64,000 nucleotides of DNA from Alphaproteobacteria bacterium (GTDB lineage Bacteria > Myxococcota_A > UBA796 > UBA2385), in assembly GCA_020632755.1 (NCBI GenBank), contig JACKEY010000009.1, positions 1 to 64,000 on the forward strand, read 5' to 3'. The notes below the pieces were generated by a model. It was not told the DNA's origin. It worked only from the letters and a program-made list of their open reading frames with translations, and searched no databases. Below, in pieces: positions 53,796-61,891 of this stretch. Position numbers and translations under genes: made by a program. Position 1 is the stretch's first letter, and each line of letters opens with the position of its first letter.

Positions 53796-54446
53796 TCAGG
53801 GCGTGCGCTGGTCGGCCGGAGGCGCGTCCGGCTGGGCGTCGGGGTGGGCCCGCTGGAAGGCCGGCAGGGCCGTGCAGGCAGCTTCGACATCGGTGAGCAG
53901 GGTCAGCGCCGACAGGTCGCAGCCGAAGCGCCGCGCGTTGTAGAGCTGGGGCACCAGGAAGGCGTCGGCCAGCCCCGGCGCATCGCCGAACAGGAAGGCC
54001 CCTGCCCGGGGCGTCGCCACGGACTGCAGGGCGGCCAGGCCGTCTTCGATGACCTGCCGGCCCCAGGCGTTCGGGTCGCCGCCCGCCGTCTGCATGGCGC
54101 GGATGACCTTGAGGTTCTGCAGCGGCTGCACGCCGCTGTTGACGATCTCGACGAGCTGCCGGACGTGGGCCCGGTCGGCGGCGCCGCGGGGCATGAGCGG
54201 GGGGGCGGGCGCGATCTCGTCGAGGTACTCGGCGATCGCCACGCTCTGCGACAGGGTCGCGCCGTCGTCGAGCTGCAGCACGGGCACCTGGGCCATCGGG
54301 TTGCGGGCGAGGTGGGCCGGCGCGTACTGCTCGCCGCCGTCCCGCACCAGGTGCACGGGCACGATGTCGAAGGGCAGGGCCTTGAGGTGCAGGACGATGC
54401 GGACCCGCCACGCAGACGACGACCGCCAGTAGCTGTAGAGCTTCAT
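53796..54446 (-). CDS. maiA: Maleylacetoacetate isomerase (zeta-class glutathione transferase)
   Basis: 216 residues, ATG 54446 with GGAG upstream. LYSYWRSSSAWRVRIVLHLK carries the zeta-class Ser-rich glutathione motif. NPMAQVPVLQLDDGATLSQS contains the cis-Pro and the glutathione-binding S-Q-S. The C-terminal helical domain includes IVNSGVQPLQNLKVIRAM and DAPGLADAFLVPQLYNARRF. It isomerises maleylacetoacetate to fumarylacetoacetate with glutathione. Lies 17 nt after fah and 59 nt before hpd. Confidence 0.95.
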   Translation of the reverse strand: MKLYSYWRSSSAWRVRIVLHLKALPFDIVPVHLVRDGGEQYAPAHLARNPMAQVPVLQLDDGATLSQSVAIAEYLDEIAPAPPLMPRGAADRAHVRQLVEIVNSGVQPLQNLKVIRAMQTAGGDPNAWGRQVIEDGLAALQSVATPRAGAFLFGDAPGLADAFLVPQLYNARRFGCDLSALTLLTDVEAACTALPAFQRAHPDAQPDAPPADQRTP

Positions 54447-54463
54447 CGGGGGCTCCGTGGCGG

Positions 54464-55444
54464 TCAGCCGGCGGCGACGACGCGCTGCTCGATGACGCCG
54501 AAGATGTCGTTGCCGTCGGCATCCTGCATCTCGATGCGGATGACGTCGCCGGCCTTCATGTACCGGGTCTGCGCCTGGCCGGTCGCGATGATCTCGCGCA
54601 TGCGCATCTCGGACAGGCAGGACGAGCCAGTGGCCGGGTCTTCGTTGGCGATGGTCCCGCTGCCCAGGATGGTGCCGGCGGTGAAGTCCCGGGTCTTGCA
54701 GATGTGCTGCACGAGGTCGAAGAAGGAGAAGTGCATCTCGGGTCCGGCGTGCACGTCGCCGGCCCGCTCGCCGTTCAGCGTGCTCTTCATGTGCAGGTGC
54801 ACGCGGCCGTCGCGCCAGGCGTCGCCGAGCTCGTCGGGGGTGACGGCGAAGGGCGAGAAGGCCGTGGCGGGCTTGCCCTGGAAGAAACCGAAGCCCTTCT
54901 GGAGCTCGGTCGGGATGAGGTTGCGCAGGGTGACGTCGTTGCAGAGCATCAGGAGCTTGATGTGCGGCGCCGCGGTGTCGGCGGTCGTGCCGAGCGGCGT
55001 GTCGCCCAGCACGACGCAGAGCTCGGCTTCGTAGTCCAGGCCCCAGGCTTCGTCGTGCAGCACGATGTCCTGGCGCGGCGACAGGAACACGCCGCTGCCC
55101 CCCTGGTAGACGAGCGGGTCGGTCTCCAGCGTGGGGGGCGGCTCGGCGTTGCGCGCCTTCCGCACCAGCACGACGTGGGTGATGTAGGCGCTGCCGTCCA
55201 CCCACTCGTAGGCGCGGGGCAGCGGGCTCATCAGGTTGGCCGCGTCGACCGGGGCGCCCTGCAGCTCGCCGCCGTTCAGGCGGGCGTACACGTCCTGCAG
55301 GGCCGGCTCGACCTGGTCCCAGCGGTCCAGCGCTTCCTGCAGGGTGCGCGCGATGCGGGGCACGGGGATGTAGATGGCGCCGTCGCGGCGGACCACCACC
55401 AGGGTGCCGTCGCGGCTGCCGTCGTGGAGGGTGGCGAGCTTCAT
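54464..55444 (-). CDS. fahA: Fumarylacetoacetate hydrolase family protein
   Basis: 326 residues. The catalytic domain of the FAH family: metal ligands in LDYEAELCVVLG (E-x-E), LCNDVTLRNLIPTELQKGFG, FFQGKPATAFSPFAVTPDEL and GTILGSGTIANEDPATGSSC. The N-terminus LATLHDGSRDGTLVVVRRD matches the two-domain bacterial form found in homogentisate operons. It splits fumarylacetoacetate into fumarate and acetoacetate. First gene of the operon; a TAAGGG element at 55552-55547 is a weak promoter candidate about 104 nt upstream. Confidence 0.93.
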   Translation of the reverse strand: MKLATLHDGSRDGTLVVVRRDGAIYIPVPRIARTLQEALDRWDQVEPALQDVYARLNGGELQGAPVDAANLMSPLPRAYEWVDGSAYITHVVLVRKARNAEPPPTLETDPLVYQGGSGVFLSPRQDIVLHDEAWGLDYEAELCVVLGDTPLGTTADTAAPHIKLLMLCNDVTLRNLIPTELQKGFGFFQGKPATAFSPFAVTPDELGDAWRDGRVHLHMKSTLNGERAGDVHAGPEMHFSFFDLVQHICKTRDFTAGTILGSGTIANEDPATGSSCLSEMRMREIIATGQAQTRYMKAGDVIRIEMQDADGNDIFGVIEQRVVAAG

Positions 55445-55598
55445 CGGGATCTCCGGAGCGAAGGGAGGGCCGGGCGCCCCGTGGGCGAGGGCCGGGCCAG
55501 GGCCGGGCGAGGGCCGAGCCGGGGGCGGGCGCGAGGCCGGACCGGTCCCTTAGCGCACTCGGAGGCGCGTCAGGACCGGGGGCAGCGCGCTGCGGCCG

Positions 55599-56810
55599 TC
55601 ACTTCCGGAACTTCGTGCGGAAGAGCCGGGTGGCGGCCGCGGTCAGCGCGCTGGGCACGTTGCGGTTGCGGCTGAGCGCCTGCAGGTCGCGCCGGTTGAG
55701 CACGCGCACGAAGGCCATCGCCGTGCTCGGCGGGCACTTCGGGTTGTTCACGAGCGCGACCTGGAAGGGGTACTTGCGGGTCCACTCGCGGTTGCCGGCG
55801 ATCTCGCGGATGACGTCTTCGGCCAGGTTGCGGTTGGCGGCGGCGGCCAGCCCTTCCGAGTCGGACATGCGGCCCGACTTCACGACCGCCGCGGCGACCA
55901 GCTTGTTGCTGTCCCGCAGCAGGATGCCGCGCGCCTCCTGGTTGCCCAGGTAGGCGAGCTTGATCTTCTGACCGGGGGACATGTCGCGGAGGATCGCCTC
56001 CATCGACGCCTTCTCCTCGGCCGTGGCCCGGGACCCGTCGTCCCGCTCCTCGGTCAGGATGAAGGACAGCGCCGCCGTGTCGTCGCTGAAGTCGAACTCG
56101 AAGCCGCCCAGGTCGACGTCGACGTCGTCGATCTGGAACATGTCGAGCTTCTCGCTCTGCGCCTGGAGCAGGGCCGGCGACTGCTGGCCGGCGATGGCCG
56201 CCATGATCTCGGCTTCCAGGTCCATCTCGGCGGCTGGCGCGGGCTGCTCGCCCTCGGACACCCGCTGGAAGGGCCGCTGCTCGGGCAGGTCCGGCAGCTC
56301 CTTCTGCATGCGCAGGAAGCTGGTCGCCCGCTCCAGGTCGCGGTCGCTGCAGTGCGGGTTGGCGTGCAGATCGATCACGACCGACGGGGTCATCAGCAGC
56401 CGCTCGTGGTTGAGCGCCAGCTTCTCGCACAGGTCCTTGCCGGCCCGCCGGGCGATGCGGCGCACCGTGCGGTCGTTGGCCAGCTTGTGCATCGCCAGCC
56501 GATCGTCGAGGGCCGGCTCGCTGCGGACCTCGGCCAGGAACTCCAGCAGCTTGGGGTGCGTGCGGCGGTGGATGCTGTTGATCACCTTGGCCGCGGGCAT
56601 GGCCACGATGGTGTCCGTCGCGTGGTCGGCGATCTCCTGGTCGTCCGAGCCGGCCAGGATGTAGCAGATGGCCAGCTGCACGTCGTTGGTCGTGGGGACC
56701 AGCCCCCGGGCCATGGCGAGCTGCGCGGCCCGCGGCGCGTCCGGCCCGAACGCTGCCTGGAGCTCCGGCGGGATGCCCAGCCGGTTGAAGGGGATCGCGG
56801 CGGCGGCCAT
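55599..56810 (-). CDS. Conserved HEAT-like (DUF2336-like) cytoplasmic protein
   Basis: 403 residues, no signal peptide. Two helical halves joined by an acidic stretch (about residues 195-250, FQIDDVDVDLGGFEFDFSDD). The C-terminal half has short repeats such as KLAYLGNQEARGILLRDSNK, NRNLAEDVIREIAGNREWTR, QVALVNNPKCPPSTAMAFVR and LSRNRNVPSALTAAATRLFR, matching a protein I recall as conserved in myxobacteria. Function unknown. It follows the EF-G paralogue by 18 nt on the same strand, so a role with that GTPase or with ribosomes is a reasonable inference. Confidence 0.8.
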   Translation of the reverse strand: MAAAAIPFNRLGIPPELQAAFGPDAPRAAQLAMARGLVPTTNDVQLAICYILAGSDDQEIADHATDTIVAMPAAKVINSIHRRTHPKLLEFLAEVRSEPALDDRLAMHKLANDRTVRRIARRAGKDLCEKLALNHERLLMTPSVVIDLHANPHCSDRDLERATSFLRMQKELPDLPEQRPFQRVSEGEQPAPAAEMDLEAEIMAAIAGQQSPALLQAQSEKLDMFQIDDVDVDLGGFEFDFSDDTAALSFILTEERDDGSRATAEEKASMEAILRDMSPGQKIKLAYLGNQEARGILLRDSNKLVAAAVVKSGRMSDSEGLAAAANRNLAEDVIREIAGNREWTRKYPFQVALVNNPKCPPSTAMAFVRVLNRRDLQALSRNRNVPSALTAAATRLFRTKFRK

Positions 56811-56828
56811 GGGTGCTCCGGGCGAGGA

Positions 56829-58910
56829 CTACTCGTCGTCGTCCTTGTGGAAGGGAGAGGCCGACACGATGCCGTCGACCAGGTGCTTGGGCACCGCCTC
56901 GTAGCCCGACAGCTGCATGGTGAAGGCGCCCTTGCCACCGGTCATGCCCTTGAGCTCGGGGGCGTAGCGCTGGACGGAGGCCAGGGGCGCGTGGGCCTGG
57001 ATCACCGTGTGCTTGCCGCGGGGCTCCATGCCGAGCACGCGGCCCCGACGACTGGTGATGTCGCCCATGACATCGCCCATGTTCGCGGTGGGTACCGAGA
57101 TCTCGAGCTCCATGATCGGCTCGAGCAGCACGGTGCCGCCCTGGTCGAAGGCGGCCCGCAGGCCCTTGGACCCGGCCATCTGGAAGGCGACGTCCTTGCT
57201 GTCGACCGGGTGGTACTTGCCGTCGACCAGCGCGACCTGGATGTCGACGATCGGGTACCCCGCCAGGAAGCCGTGCTTCATGCGTTCGCGGATGCCCTTC
57301 TCGACGCTGGGGATGAGCGTGTTCGGGATGGCGCCGCCCTTGATGCGGTCGACGAACTCGAAGCCGGCGTCGCGGTCCCGGGGGGCGACGTCGAGGAAGG
57401 CCACACCGAACTGCCCGGCGCCGCCCGTCTGCTTCTTGTGCTTGCCCTCGACGTTGGCGACCGGACGCGCCAGGGTCTCGCGGTAGGGCACCGGCGGCAG
57501 GCTGGTCTCCACGCTGACCTTGTACTTGCGGGCCATGCGCTCGACCGCCATGTCCAGGTGCACCTGGCCCATGCCTTCCAGCACCATGTGGCCCGTCAGG
57601 CCGTCGATCGTCGTCGACAGGGTGGGGTCTTCTTCGAGCAGCCGCTCGAGCGCCGTCTTGATCTTGTCGGCGTCGCCCTTGCTGGCGGGCTCGATGACGT
57701 AGGCCATCATCGGCGCGGGGTGGGTCACGACCTCGAAGGCGACCGGACGCTCGGGATCCGACAGGCTGTGGCCCGTGTGGGTCTGCTTGAGCTTGGCCAC
57801 GGCCAGGATGTCGCCGGTGCAGGGGATCGCGACGGTCTCGCGGTCCTTGCCGCGCAGGGCGTACAGCGCCCCCAGACGCTCGGAGCCGCCGGCCGAGCTG
57901 AGGACGGTGTGGTCTTCGGGCGGGATGCCGCGGAAGATGCGGAAGATGGACAGCTTGCCCGAGAACTCGTCGACGAAGGTGTGCACGACCTGGGCGGCGA
58001 AGGGGCCGTCGTCGGTCGGGTCGAGGGCGGTGCCGTCGGCGAGGTCGACGGGCTCGCGCTCGAGCGGCGAGGGGCAGGCCCACTTCACGAGCTCCAGGCA
58101 GGACAGGGCGCCCACCGCACCCGTGGCCGAGCCGAACAGCACGGGCACGATGCGCCCGGCCTTGAGCGCGTTGCGGAAGCCCTCGCGCAGCTCGTCGGCC
58201 GGCAGGTCGAAGGTCTCGAGGTAGTGCTCCAGCAGCTGGTCGTCGGTGCTGGCGACCGCGTCGATCAGCGCCTCGCGGGCTTCCTGGACCTGGTCGGCCA
58301 TGTCGGCGGGGATGGGTCGCTTCGTGTACTGGCCGGGCTGGCCGGATGCGTAGATGAACGCTTCTTCCTGGAACAGGCTGACGACGCCCTGGAAGCCCGC
58401 CTCGGATCCGACCGGCAGCTGGATCGGGATCGGGGTGACGCCCAGCACCTCTTCGATCTCGGCCAGGCAGGCGGCGGCGTCGGCCCGCTCGCGGTCCATC
58501 TTGTTGATGAAGATGATGCGCGGCAGACCCAGCTCGCCGGCCTCGGCGAACACCCGCTCGGTGCCGACCTCGACCCCGTCGGGTGCGCTGATCACGACGA
58601 CGGCGGCGTCGGCCGCCCGCATGCTGGTGAGCGCGTCGTGCAGGAAGCTGGCATCTCCCGGCGTGTCGAGCAGGTTGATCTTGTGCCCGTCGTGCTCGAG
58701 CCAGGCGAAGGCGGTCGCGATCGAGCTGCCGCGCTTGTGCTCTTCGGGCTCGAAGTCCAGGAGCGAGGTCTGGTCGTTGACGCTGCCCAGGCGGGAGGTC
58801 ACGCCGCCCACGAAGAGCATGGCTTCCGCCAGGCTGGTCTTTCCGGAGTGGCCGTGGCCGACCAGGCAGATGTTGCGGAGGTCCTGCGAGGAGAAGGAGG
58901 GGTGGGCCAT
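56829..58910 (-). CDS. fusA: Elongation factor G-like translational GTPase (EF-G2 type)
   Basis: 693 residues. G1 is GHGHSGKTS instead of the AHIDAGKTT of housekeeping EF-G; G3 is LLDTPGDASFLHDAL and G4 is FINKMDRERAD. Domains II to V are complete (GLTGHMVLEGMGQVHLDMAV in domain III, TGGAGQFGVAFLDVAPRDRD in domain IV). The G1 variant and DTPGDA mark the EF-G2/FusA-like paralogue group, whose role in elongation or recycling is not settled; the main EF-G is probably elsewhere. The promoter TTGACC-N18-TACGCT is visible upstream. Confidence 0.88.
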   Translation of the reverse strand: MAHPSFSSQDLRNICLVGHGHSGKTSLAEAMLFVGGVTSRLGSVNDQTSLLDFEPEEHKRGSSIATAFAWLEHDGHKINLLDTPGDASFLHDALTSMRAADAAVVVISAPDGVEVGTERVFAEAGELGLPRIIFINKMDRERADAAACLAEIEEVLGVTPIPIQLPVGSEAGFQGVVSLFQEEAFIYASGQPGQYTKRPIPADMADQVQEAREALIDAVASTDDQLLEHYLETFDLPADELREGFRNALKAGRIVPVLFGSATGAVGALSCLELVKWACPSPLEREPVDLADGTALDPTDDGPFAAQVVHTFVDEFSGKLSIFRIFRGIPPEDHTVLSSAGGSERLGALYALRGKDRETVAIPCTGDILAVAKLKQTHTGHSLSDPERPVAFEVVTHPAPMMAYVIEPASKGDADKIKTALERLLEEDPTLSTTIDGLTGHMVLEGMGQVHLDMAVERMARKYKVSVETSLPPVPYRETLARPVANVEGKHKKQTGGAGQFGVAFLDVAPRDRDAGFEFVDRIKGGAIPNTLIPSVEKGIRERMKHGFLAGYPIVDIQVALVDGKYHPVDSKDVAFQMAGSKGLRAAFDQGGTVLLEPIMELEISVPTANMGDVMGDITSRRGRVLGMEPRGKHTVIQAHAPLASVQRYAPELKGMTGGKGAFTMQLSGYEAVPKHLVDGIVSASPFHKDDDE

Positions 58911-58964
58911 CGTCGATCACTCCGGCTGTGGGACGCGCTCCGACTCGCGGAGGGCGGGTCTTCG

Positions 58965-58994
58965 AGCGTAATGGTCGCCCGACAGCCGGGTCAA
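58965..58994 (-). promoter_or_regulatory. Sigma-70-type promoter of the EF-G-like gene
   Basis: On the minus strand TTGACC (58994-58989) and TACGCT (58970-58965) are separated by 18 nt and lie 55-84 nt upstream of the ATG at 58910. The -35 hexamer matches TTGACA at five of six positions. It is the best housekeeping-type promoter I can see in the window. Confidence 0.55.
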
Positions 58995-59074
58995 CCGGCC
59001 TGCGCCGGCCCGTCGCAGGGCGCCCGACCACAGGGCGGCCGCACCCCGTCCGCAGGCGCGCAGGGCGCGGATCC

Positions 59075-59875
<801 letters not shown>

Positions 59876-59928
59876 TGCGGGGTCTCCGGGAGGAGGGGGG
59901 GCTCCGGCGGGAGGAGGAGGAGGAGGGC

Positions 59929-60444
59929 TCAGGCCGCGCCCTGCTCTTCGTCGAGGACCTCGCGCAGGACGATGACGGCCGTCGCGCGCGCATCGTGGTC
60001 CAGGCCGCGCGCGAAGCGCAGGTGCCGGTGCCGGAACAGGAGGGCCGTGGCGTGGGCGACATGCAGGGCCGGCAGCGGCCCGCGGGGGCTGAACTGCACG
60101 TCGTCGATGTAGCGGCAGCCGTCGCCGGTGGGCTCGACCGTGTGCTCGTGGCGCCAGGCGGCCATCAGCCGGTTCTCGGACTCGTCGACGAAGGACACGC
60201 CGTCCTGGATCGCGACCAGCCGCCCCGGCCAGGCCAGGCCGGGCGGGGTCAGTCGGGCGTCGAAGGACACCGGCAGCTCGCCCCGCAGACCGCGGTCGAG
60301 CACGTCGTCGGGCAGCGAGAACCGCAGCCAGGGCCGGAACTCGTCGCGGATCCGCTCCGGATCGACCTTCATGGCCCAGACCCGGTCCGGGGTCTCGTGG
60401 AAGCGGGTCCACACGCGCAGGCGCCACTGGAAGTTCACGGCCAC
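59929..60444 (-). CDS. SRPBCC (START/Bet v1-like) family protein
   Basis: 171 residues from GTG 60444. It has the polyketide-cyclase/START shape: FQWRLRVWTRFHETPDRVWA at the first strand, MKVDPERIRDEFRPWL, PGLAWPGRLVAIQDGVSFVD, AAWRHEHTVEPTGDGCRYID and DVQFSPRGPLP, then a C-terminal helix LHVAHATALLFRHRHLRFAR. The helix-grip fold binds hydrophobic ligands; no substrate can be given. Sits between birA and coaX on the same strand, 30 nt after birA and 53 nt before coaX. Confidence 0.78.
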   Translation of the reverse strand: MAVNFQWRLRVWTRFHETPDRVWAMKVDPERIRDEFRPWLRFSLPDDVLDRGLRGELPVSFDARLTPPGLAWPGRLVAIQDGVSFVDESENRLMAAWRHEHTVEPTGDGCRYIDDVQFSPRGPLPALHVAHATALLFRHRHLRFARGLDHDARATAVIVLREVLDEEQGAA

Positions 60445-60474
60445 GATCGACTCACGAAGAAGGCGGCGCAGAGC

Positions 60475-61230
60475 CTACCCCGTGGCGTCCGGCCCGGCGA
60501 CGAGCTCGACGTCGCCGGCCAGCACGGGGGCGCCGTCCACCAGCAGCGCGCCGTCGTCGCGCAGGCCGGTGGCCAGGCCCTCGCGACCTGCGACCCGCAC
60601 GCGCCGCCCCAGGGTCCGGCTGCGGGTGCGCCAGCGGTCGAGCGCACCGTCGGTTCCGACCGCGACACCGTCGACCGCCCGCACCAGGGCGTGCAGCAGG
60701 GCGTCGCGGTCGAGCTCCGGTCGCCCCAGGAGGGCCAGGCTGGTGGCGCCCGGCAGCCCCGGGAAGTCGCGCTGGCGCACGTTCAGGCCGACACCGAGCA
60801 CGATCACGCCGACCCGGTCCCCGCGGGCCCCGGGCTCGTGCTCGGCCAGGACCCCGGCGACCTTGCGGTCGTGGTCGTCGACCAGGTCGTTGGGCCACTT
60901 CAGGCCCAGGTCCAGCGCCTCGGCCATCGCCGCGGCCCACTCCAGGACCGCGCGGGGCGCGCGGGCGAGCGGCAGGTCCGGCGCCAGCAGCACGGTGAAC
61001 AGCAGGTTCTGGCCCGGCTCGGCCTGCCAGCTGCGGCCCTGGCGGCCGCGGCCGGCGGTCTGGTGGTCGGCCACGACGACGGGCAGCGGACCGAGCCCGC
61101 CGGCGTCGAGCCAGGCGCGGGCCAGCTGCCGACCGATGCGGTTGGTGCTGTCGACGCGGTCGAGGGCCAGCACGGGGCGCCCGAGGGCGGGATCGGGAGG
61201 CGGCAGGGCAGGCGGCAGCGGGGTCGACAT
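60475..61230 (-). CDS. birA: Biotin-[acetyl-CoA carboxylase] ligase, monofunctional
   Basis: 251 residues from ATG 61230. Catalytic domain only: ALDRVDSTNRIGRQLAR, the biotinyl-AMP loop HQTAGRGRQGRSWQAEPGQN, LKWPNDLVDDHDRKVAGVLA with the catalytic Lys, and a small C-terminal SH3-like domain (RVRVAGREGLATGLRDDGAL). No N-terminal HTH, so it cannot repress biotin genes as E. coli BirA does. A TTAGAC element and two 17-bp direct repeats lie upstream in the region shared with the divergent PH-domain gene. Confidence 0.93.
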   Translation of the reverse strand: MSTPLPPALPPPDPALGRPVLALDRVDSTNRIGRQLARAWLDAGGLGPLPVVVADHQTAGRGRQGRSWQAEPGQNLLFTVLLAPDLPLARAPRAVLEWAAAMAEALDLGLKWPNDLVDDHDRKVAGVLAEHEPGARGDRVGVIVLGVGLNVRQRDFPGLPGATSLALLGRPELDRDALLHALVRAVDGVAVGTDGALDRWRTRSRTLGRRVRVAGREGLATGLRDDGALLVDGAPVLAGDVELVAGPDATG

Positions 61231-61268
61231 CACCGCCGCGTCTAACGCGGGTCCCGGCCCGCTCTGGA

Positions 61269-61315
61269 CCTCCTCCGGACACTGGCCTCCTCCGGACACT
61301 GGCGGGCAGGCCAGT
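61269..61315. repeat. Two perfect 17-bp direct repeats plus an inverted repeat in a divergent promoter region
   Basis: CCTCCTCCGGACACTGG occurs at 61269-61285 and again immediately at 61286-61302. The second copy runs into ACTGGC-GGGCAG-GCCAGT (61298-61315), a 6-bp inverted repeat. The region separates birA (minus) from the PH-domain operon (plus), so this may be an operator for one or both. Confidence 0.6.
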
Positions 61316-61354
61316 CGGCGCGCTCCCCGCCTCCCACCGGGCTAGGGAGCGACC

Positions 61355-61891
61355 ATGTCCGAGCCCCTCTCCTCCGCCGTCGGGCGGTCCCTCGCCGAGC
61401 TCCCCACCGCCGACACCCTGGTCGAGCAGGAGCTCGATCCGCGGGTCGTCACCTTGTGGCGCCTCTCCCGGCTCATCCGCGTGGCGCTGGTCGGGCTGCC
61501 GCTGGGCGCCGGCATCGGGGTTGGCCTGTCGATGGTGTCCTCGCCCACCGTCGGGGTCGTCGCGGGCGGCCTGTTCGTGGCCTTCCGACTGACCATGGCC
61601 ATGCTGTGGCCGGCCCTGATGTACCGCCACTTCCGCTACAGCGTGCGCGAGCACGACCTGCTGGTGCAGAGCGGCGTGCTGTTCCGCCGCTGGTCGAGCG
61701 TGCCGCACAGCCGCATCCAGCACGTGGACACGCGGCAGGGGCCGCTGGAGCGGATGCTCGGCCTGTCCCGGCTGGCCGTGTACACCGCCGCCGGGATGAG
61801 CGCGGACGGCAGCATCCCCGGCCTGGCCGCCGAAGAAGCCGAGCGGCTGCGCGACGCGCTGTCCCGACGGGGCGGTGATGACGGGGTCTGA
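61355..61891 (+). CDS. YdbS-like bacterial PH-domain membrane protein
   Basis: 178 residues. Two membrane helices (IRVALVGLPLGAGIGVGLSM and VGVVAGGLFVAFRLTMAMLW) are followed by a bPH2 domain: YRHFRYSVREHDLLVQSGVL, FRRWSSVPHSRIQHVDTRQG, MLGLSRLAVYTAAGMSADGS. This is the first half of the YdbS/YdbT pair seen in many bacteria, where overexpression affects tolerance to membrane stress; the biochemical role is unknown. It overlaps the next gene by 14 nt, so the two products likely act together. Confidence 0.85.
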   Translation: MSEPLSSAVGRSLAELPTADTLVEQELDPRVVTLWRLSRLIRVALVGLPLGAGIGVGLSMVSSPTVGVVAGGLFVAFRLTMAMLWPALMYRHFRYSVREHDLLVQSGVLFRRWSSVPHSRIQHVDTRQGPLERMLGLSRLAVYTAAGMSADGSIPGLAAEEAERLRDALSRRGGDDGV

